From Betaproteobacteria bacterium (GTDB taxonomy: Bacteria; Pseudomonadota; Gammaproteobacteria; Burkholderiales; Rhodocyclaceae), in contig WQZF01000018.1 of the NCBI GenBank assembly GCA_009780885.1, positions 1-38,292 on the forward strand: 38,292 nucleotides of DNA. The letters run 5' to 3'. Shown here piece by piece: positions 34,401 through 38,292 of this stretch. How positions within the stretch are numbered: position 1 is the stretch's first letter; each line of letters opens with the position of its first letter. Position numbers and translations under genes: made by a program. The notes below the pieces were generated by a model. It saw only the letters and a program-made list of their open reading frames with translations. It was not told where the DNA came from and ran no database searches.

Positions 34401-36715
34401 ATTACTACAACCCGGAAATGCTCGACATCTACGGCAAGCTGATCGAAAAGATGGACGGCATTCGCGGCAGGCTCAAATGGGGCGGCGATTCCGGGATGCG
34501 CGACACGAAGAGCATGCCGAAGAAGGTGAAGCTGGTCGACCTCTTCAGTGGCCCGGTGGAGCTGGACGCCAACGGCGAGGCGAAGATTCCGCTCGATTTG
34601 CCCGATTTCAACGGCACCCTGCGGCTGATGGCAGTGGCCGCCACCGCCGACGATTACGGCAACGCCGAGCAGGAAATGGTGGTCGCTGCGCCGATCGTCG
34701 CCGAACTTTCGACGCCGCGTTTCATCACCCCCGGCGACCAGGCAAGGCTGGCGCTCGATCTGACCAATCTTTCGGGCGCGAAACAGAAAATCGACGTCGA
34801 TCTTTCCGCCGTCGCGCCGCTTTCGATTGCCGGAGGCAAACGCAGTCTTACGCTGGAAGACAAGGAGCGCGCGGTATTGCGCTTCGACTCCGAAGTTTCC
34901 GGCGCTGGCGCTTTCGGGCTGATTCCGCTCAACCTGGAAGTCAAGGCCGGCGAAGGCAAGGATGCGATCCGGATCAAGCGCCAAAGCGCGCTGCAAGTGC
35001 AACCGGCGATTCCGCGCGAACAGCGGAGTTTCCGCCTGAAGATCGACCCCGGCGCGCGCGTGAAGCTCGACCCGCAATGGACAGCGCCCTATCACCGTGG
35101 CTCGGCAACCCTCTCGGTCGCGCTCTCGAACCGGCCGCCGCTCAACGTCGCCAGCTTCGTCAAGGGACTGCTCAATTATCCCTACGGCTGTGTCGAACAG
35201 ACCGTCAGCGCGGCCTACCCGCATATTTATATCGACGAGGAAGGCGCGAAGGCGATGGGCATCACCCCGCACAGCCGCGAGGAACGCGCCCGCTTCATTT
35301 CCGGAGCGATTGCCCGCATTGCCGGAATGCAGGGCGCCTCAGGCAGCTATACCCCGTGGGGCGGCGGCGGAGCAGATGACGTCTGGCTGACTTCCTACGT
35401 CGGCGGCTTTCTCATGGACGCGCGCGACGCCGGTTTTGAAGTGCCCGAAGCCCTCATCAAGCGCACGGAAGAGTGGATGCTCAAGAAACTGCTCGATGCC
35501 GGGCGCAATTTCCCGTCGATGCCGGCCTATCTTGCGGAGGACACGGGGGCTCGTCATGCCCGCTCCAGCGACATCGAATTGATGCGCTTCGGGAGCCGCC
35601 GCTTTGCCGAACTCGCGCATCTCTCGTACATCCTCGCGCGCGAACAGAAAGCGCCGTTGGCCGGCCTGCGCCTCCTGCACGATAAATACCGCAACTATGC
35701 CCATTCGCCGCTGCCGCTGGTGCATCTTGCGCTGGCGCTATCGCTCTCGGGCGACGAAAAACGCGCCAGGGAAGCCCTGGACGACGCGATGAAAAGCGGC
35801 TACGGCATTCCCGGAGAGTATTACTCCTACTTCGGCGACTATGGCAGCGAAGTGCGCGATTTCGCGCGCTCCTACGCGCTGCTTGCGCAGCACAAGATGA
35901 CGCACCCGCAGCGGGAAAACCTGCTCTTCAACCTGGTCGGCAAACTTTCGGGCGGCAAGAATTGGTTCTCCACCCAGGAACGCCTGGCGCTTTTCCTCGC
36001 CGCGCGCGCGGCAGGGGAAGGCGGAGAAGGCGAATGGAGCGCCGCGCTGATCCTGCCGGAGAAGGGCAAGGACGGCAGCAGTAAAGGCAGGGAAGTCATT
36101 GCCTCGCGCGGCACCGCAATCCGCGCGTTCGCCCCGCTCCTGCTCGACAAGGGGATCGAAATCGAAAACACGGGCGGCAAGACGCTCTGGCTCGAAGCCG
36201 AAGCGGGCGGCTATCCGCTCAAGCCCTCGATGCCGGAAGGGAACACGCGCACCAAAATCACGCTCGAACACGCCTGGTTCAACGCCGATGGCGCTCCCTG
36301 GAAGGGCGGGCGGCTTCGGGTCGGCGACATGCTGATCGCGCGCGTCGCCGTGTCGAGCAACCAGATCATCGAGGATGGATTGGTCGTCGATCCGGTTCCC
36401 GCCGGACTGGAAATCGAAAATCTCAACCTCTCCCAGGGCGAAGCGGCAGGCAGCTTCAACATTGAAAACGAAAACGTGGTGCAGGCGATGAACGATCCGA
36501 AGATCAGGCACCTCGAATACCGCGACGACCGCTTTGTGGCTGCCGCGCGGCTCGATGGGCAGAAAATGAATCTCTACTACCTCCTGCGTGTTGTCACGCC
36601 GGGCGTCTATACTGTTCCTGCGGTTTACGCGGAAGACATGTACCGCCCCGAAATCCGGGCCTTCGGCCCCAGCGCCCCGCCGGTCACGGTGTTCGATGTG
36701 GAGGGGAAGAATTGA
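31487..36715 (+). CDS. Bacterial alpha-2-macroglobulin (YfhM-like protease trap)
   Basis: Bacterial alpha-2-macroglobulins trap attacking proteases in the periplasm. The 1742-residue product matches E. coli YfhM-type proteins in many stretches, such as SDIGLHARRYKDGIELFATS and FAYSGRDLYRPGENLSVSMF. The thioester motif YGCVEQ, with Cys1235 and Gln1238, is intact, followed by a long alpha-helical domain. The N-terminus (residues 13-35, FAFLLAALFILAAALGWWW) is one membrane span with no lipobox cysteine, so it is probably anchored by that span, unlike YfhM. ATG 31487 follows TGGAAAA. The gene for penicillin-binding protein 1C, often adjacent, is absent here. Confidence 0.95.
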   Translation: MDSSAGLPQKQGFAFLLAALFILAAALGWWWTRGASPSSSSSSQATIGAGTPFSVLSCDAESRNSSASLKVSFSEPVSRAQTFEDFFQVIDLGNTDSEAVQKGKGDISGEPAPNIEAEVKKGLQSGEKLIQGSWFVEGDPHTLNFPYVSSGHKYRIRFAPGLLAQSGEKLEKSRAESASCEVLAAVEEASFFFSSKGTILPAKQNGGLPVTTVNVPEVDVEFLRVDPAHLPVFAERVLNARQSAEGCRYEDGDDDCYSFYYQDRRDYQGITYNSDLNALRDMASSVYLGRFLTSAGERKAGGRTVTFLPVENIRELQESGIYIAVMGRPGDFDNRKQVTYFYVSDIGLHARRYKDGIELFATSLTSGKAMREIEFQLLDSVGKTLARARADESGHASMRGDLSGARLILAGRGKEMSVLALKDPGLDLSEFDIGGHLSSESRIFAYSGRDLYRPGENLSVSMFARDARGHMLAGIPLQAALKRPDGKTVLTRSLAASNAHPGYYQESVALPADAPTGRWTLEVRADPAAKRPDSALRFQVEEFLPERMKLLLESQAVTLKPGESFPVDVHGEYLFGAPAAGNRLLGAMALEREQNPLPERWPGYIFGDFADDRIKHKETVDETALDGEGKGHVELKPDANDAHSPVSVRASFSLLESGGRPVVRSITRTIWPAPALIALRPMFERNVAREKEAAEFALIRVKPGGDFAPLPEAEYRLFLETRQYYWRYDDQKGWHSGYAESDSLIASGKIALQKEAKLSAPVDYGSYRIEVKDPETGQTLRYRFYAGWSAQEAEKIGNRPDHVQMQLEGVPVNFDQGATREVKLTLTPPHDGEALLMVEAADRLLWSKRLPVSARGATVAIPVSKEWERPDIYISAVVFRPGSQGDRVTPARAVGLVHLPFGEAARKLGITVEAPKKAVPERRVEAKIKVLDSAGKVPGKKAIVTLSAVDAGILNITRFATPDPFDFYFGKHYYNPEMLDIYGKLIEKMDGIRGRLKWGGDSGMRDTKSMPKKVKLVDLFSGPVELDANGEAKIPLDLPDFNGTLRLMAVAATADDYGNAEQEMVVAAPIVAELSTPRFITPGDQARLALDLTNLSGAKQKIDVDLSAVAPLSIAGGKRSLTLEDKERAVLRFDSEVSGAGAFGLIPLNLEVKAGEGKDAIRIKRQSALQVQPAIPREQRSFRLKIDPGARVKLDPQWTAPYHRGSATLSVALSNRPPLNVASFVKGLLNYPYGCVEQTVSAAYPHIYIDEEGAKAMGITPHSREERARFISGAIARIAGMQGASGSYTPWGGGGADDVWLTSYVGGFLMDARDAGFEVPEALIKRTEEWMLKKLLDAGRNFPSMPAYLAEDTGARHARSSDIELMRFGSRRFAELAHLSYILAREQKAPLAGLRLLHDKYRNYAHSPLPLVHLALALSLSGDEKRAREALDDAMKSGYGIPGEYYSYFGDYGSEVRDFARSYALLAQHKMTHPQRENLLFNLVGKLSGGKNWFSTQERLALFLAARAAGEGGEGEWSAALILPEKGKDGSSKGREVIASRGTAIRAFAPLLLDKGIEIENTGGKTLWLEAEAGGYPLKPSMPEGNTRTKITLEHAWFNADGAPWKGGRLRVGDMLIARVAVSSNQIIEDGLVVDPVPAGLEIENLNLSQGEAAGSFNIENENVVQAMNDPKIRHLEYRDDRFVAAARLDGQKMNLYYLLRVVTPGVYTVPAVYAEDMYRPEIRAFGPSAPPVTVFDVEGKN

Positions 36716-36738
36716 GGTTCCGGAACCGGAGAACCCTG

Positions 36739-36771
36739 ACAGCAGGGGCTCGTCCTTGCATGCCCCTGCTT
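36739..36771 (+). terminator. Weak terminator-like hairpin after the macroglobulin gene
   Basis: AGCAGGGGC and GCCCCTGCT form a 9-bp stem with a 12-base loop, followed by TCTTTCC, not a clean T-run. It lies 24 bp after the stop codon and could reduce read-through into mazEF. Confidence 0.4.
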
Positions 36772-36851
36772 CTTTCCGGCGAACAGCCTCTTGTTTTACT
36801 TTCCGGATTCAGGTAAGTTTTATATAAGTATAATTTCAGTAAAGCTGGCTT

Positions 36852-37109
36852 ATGCACACTACCAATCTGCGCAAAGTGGGCGGTTCGGTTATGCTGGCCG
36901 TCCCGCCTGCCATTCTCGATCTGTTGCACTTGCGTGCTGGCGCTACGGTCGGCTTGGTCGTCGACGATGGACGCCTGGTGGTCGAGCCCGCGCCGAAACC
37001 GCGTTACACCCTGGATGAGCTTCTGGCGCGATGCGACGCCTCGGCCGAACAGAGCGCAGAGGATCGGGAATGGCTCGATGCCGGGCCGGTTGGCGAGGAA
37101 TTGCTGTAA
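36852..37109 (+). CDS. mazE: MazE-like antitoxin (AbrB fold)
   Basis: The 85-residue product begins MHTTNLRKVGGSVMLAVPPA, the swapped-hairpin DNA-binding domain of MazE/ChpR antitoxins. VGLVVDDGRLVVEPAPKPRY and an acidic tail (DASAEQSAEDREWL) follow that would block the toxin. A perfect TATAAT at 36829-36834 lies 18 bases upstream of the start codon. The stop codon shares a base with the toxin start (TAATG). Confidence 0.9.
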   Translation: MHTTNLRKVGGSVMLAVPPAILDLLHLRAGATVGLVVDDGRLVVEPAPKPRYTLDELLARCDASAEQSAEDREWLDAGPVGEELL

Positions 37110-37441
37110 TGGAGCGCGGCGATATTTATCTCGTTTCGCTCGATCCGGCATCCGGGCGCGAGCAACAGGGTACGCGACCGGTGTTGGTCGTGTCGCCGGG
37201 TTCATTCAATCGCCTGACGAAAACCCCGGTGGTGCTGCTGATCGCCGGCGGCGGCAGCTTTGCCCGCACGGCGGGCTTTGCCGTCTCACTCATGGGCGCG
37301 GGCACCAGTACCGTCGGGGTCGTGCGCTGCGACCAACCGCGCGTCCTCGATCTGTCTGCACGACATGCGCGCAAGCTGGAAAGCGTACCGGCCGCCGTCA
37401 TGAACGAAGTGCTGGCAAGACTCGCCCCGCTCTTCGAGTAA
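37109..37441 (+). CDS. mazF: MazF/PemK-family mRNA interferase toxin
   Basis: The 110-residue product starts [20 protein letters not shown], with the family's G-x-R-P-V-L-V-V motif (GTRPVLVVS). [20 protein letters not shown] follows, where the conserved Arg is part of the RNase site. These toxins cut mRNA at short sequences. ATG 37109 overlaps the antitoxin stop and has GCGAGGAA before it. All core motifs are present, so the locus appears intact. It lies 28 bp before rpiA. Confidence 0.9.
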   Translation: MERGDIYLVSLDPASGREQQGTRPVLVVSPGSFNRLTKTPVVLLIAGGGSFARTAGFAVSLMGAGTSTVGVVRCDQPRVLDLSARHARKLESVPAAVMNEVLARLAPLFE

Positions 37442-37469
37442 CCGGCTTTTCCCTTTAACGACCAAGATC

Positions 37470-38153
37470 ATGACCATGAAAACACAGAACGAACTCAAGA
37501 AAGCTGTCGCGCATGCCGCGCTGGATTACGTTTCGCCCGGAACGGTGATCGGCATTGGTACCGGCTCCACTGTGAATTTTTTCATCGACGCGCTGGCCGG
37601 ACGTTTCGGCAAGGGATTTTCCGGCGCGGTTTCCAGCTCCGAGGCTACGCGTGCGCGGCTCGAAGGGCATGGCATCCGCGTTCTCGACCTGAACGAAGTT
37701 TCCAGCCTTTCCGTCTATATCGACGGCGCGGACGAAATTACCCCCGACCTGTGCATGATCAAGGGCGGCGGCGGGGCGCTGACGAGGGAAAAGATCATCG
37801 CCGCCGTCGCGAAGAAATTTGTCTGCATCGCCGACGCATCGAAGCTGGCCCCGCGCCTGGGATGCTTTCCGCTGCCGCTGGAAGTGTTGCCGATGGCGCG
37901 CAAGCATGTCGAACGCGAACTGGCGCGGCTTGGCGGTGCAGCAAGCCTGCGCGGCAACTTTGTGACCGACAACGGCAACCTGATTCTCGATGTGCGCGAC
38001 CTCCAGATTACCAACCCGCGCGAACTGGAAACCCGCCTGAACCAGATCGCCGGCATCGTCTGCAACGGCCTTTTCGCGCTGCGCGGCGCGGATGTTCTTC
38101 TGCTGGGCGAGGAAGATGGAGTTTCCGTTCGCACGCCCCAGGAATCGGCATGA
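37470..38153 (+). CDS. rpiA: Ribose-5-phosphate isomerase A
   Basis: RpiA interconverts ribose-5-phosphate and ribulose-5-phosphate in the pentose phosphate pathway and the Calvin cycle. The 227-residue product has the family motifs [37 protein letters not shown] with the catalytic Asp, ALTREKIIA, and [13 protein letters not shown]. The start is ATG 37470; a second ATG two codons on is possible, and no clear ribosome site is seen. Its product feeds phosphoribulokinase, encoded 30 kb away in this window. Confidence 0.97.
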   Translation: MTMKTQNELKKAVAHAALDYVSPGTVIGIGTGSTVNFFIDALAGRFGKGFSGAVSSSEATRARLEGHGIRVLDLNEVSSLSVYIDGADEITPDLCMIKGGGGALTREKIIAAVAKKFVCIADASKLAPRLGCFPLPLEVLPMARKHVERELARLGGAASLRGNFVTDNGNLILDVRDLQITNPRELETRLNQIAGIVCNGLFALRGADVLLLGEEDGVSVRTPQESA

Positions 38154-38174
38154 GGCGACATGCAACAACCAGTA

Positions 38175-38259
38175 TGTAGGATGGGTAGAGCGAAGCGAAA
38201 CCCATCATTTCTTCCTCTGTAATTCCGATGGGTTTCGCTGGCGCTCTACCCATCCTACG
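38175..38259 (+). repeat. GC-rich palindromic repeat, family B, copy 4
   Basis: TGTAGGATGGGTAGAGCG to CTACCCATCCTACG, 22 bp after the rpiA stop codon, in the same orientation as copies 1 and 3. The last bases of the window (ATGATCAATTGCCGGATGAATA) resemble the boundary repeat at 22012-22035, so a repeat nest may continue past the edge. Confidence 0.85.
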
Positions 38260-38292
38260 CGGTCCTGGAATGATCAATTGCCGGATGAATAA

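Overview
The window looks like chromosomal DNA of a GC-rich betaproteobacterium. The main evidence is the run hisB-hisH-hisA-hisF-hisI-hisE-HIT-tatA-tatB-tatC on the minus strand, an order typical of Betaproteobacteria. It is supported by a groESL operon carrying both a CIRCE operator and a sigma-32-like promoter, and by an IspH, RsmE, ArgA and ComEC complement of proteobacterial type. Phosphoribulokinase, fructose-1,6-bisphosphatase and ribose-5-phosphate isomerase suggest a Calvin-Benson cycle and so possible autotrophy, although RuBisCO is not in the window. I cannot place the organism below class with confidence.

Layout. 1-489: 3' part of a secreted protease-like gene that appears truncated. 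568-945: repeats. 946-3100: groES-groEL (minus) with their heat-shock control region. 3186-4118: ispH. 4325-4896: a decayed toxin-antitoxin (TA) locus. 4900-5530: nested repeats. 5985-6287: an HU-type protein. 6461-9829: a minus-strand cluster of thioredoxin-like, inositol-monophosphatase-like, fbp and prkB genes. 9903-13670: a plus-strand run of rsmE, argA, a DUF4136 lipoprotein, a sirtuin and a possible microprotein. 13671-14180: repeats. 14415-15852: two tandem DUF3617 genes. 16090-17523: dihydrolipoyl dehydrogenase. 17653-18053: an antitoxin with a toxin stub. 18153-20834: comEC, apparently carrying an in-frame repeat insertion. 21004-21668: vapBC. 21692-22035: a repeat nest. 22131-23305: a GNAT gene and a DUF2007 gene. 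23461-29502: the his-tat operon. 29928-30812: an HExxH protein of unknown function. 30814-31393: a ParE/YefM pair. 31487-36715: a giant alpha-2-macroglobulin. 36852-37441: mazEF. 37470-38153: rpiA.

How the genes fit together. The core is housekeeping: protein folding, isoprenoid, histidine and arginine synthesis, Tat export, DNA uptake and carbon metabolism. The gaps between these blocks hold mobile or decaying material: five TA loci (two with truncated toxins) and several families of short palindromic repeats.

The most distinctive signals are two. The first is a family of six AT-rich palindromic elements of about 78 bp with the same ends (family A below). It recurs at gene-block borders, at the 3' break of a truncated gene, and ahead of both tandem DUF3617 copies. 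The second is a GC-rich palindromic repeat (family B, encoding the peptide WVERSETH when translated) that lies in frame inside comEC between a 22-bp near-perfect direct duplication. Together they suggest a chromosome shaped by small non-coding elements, but nothing in the window shows which enzyme moves them.
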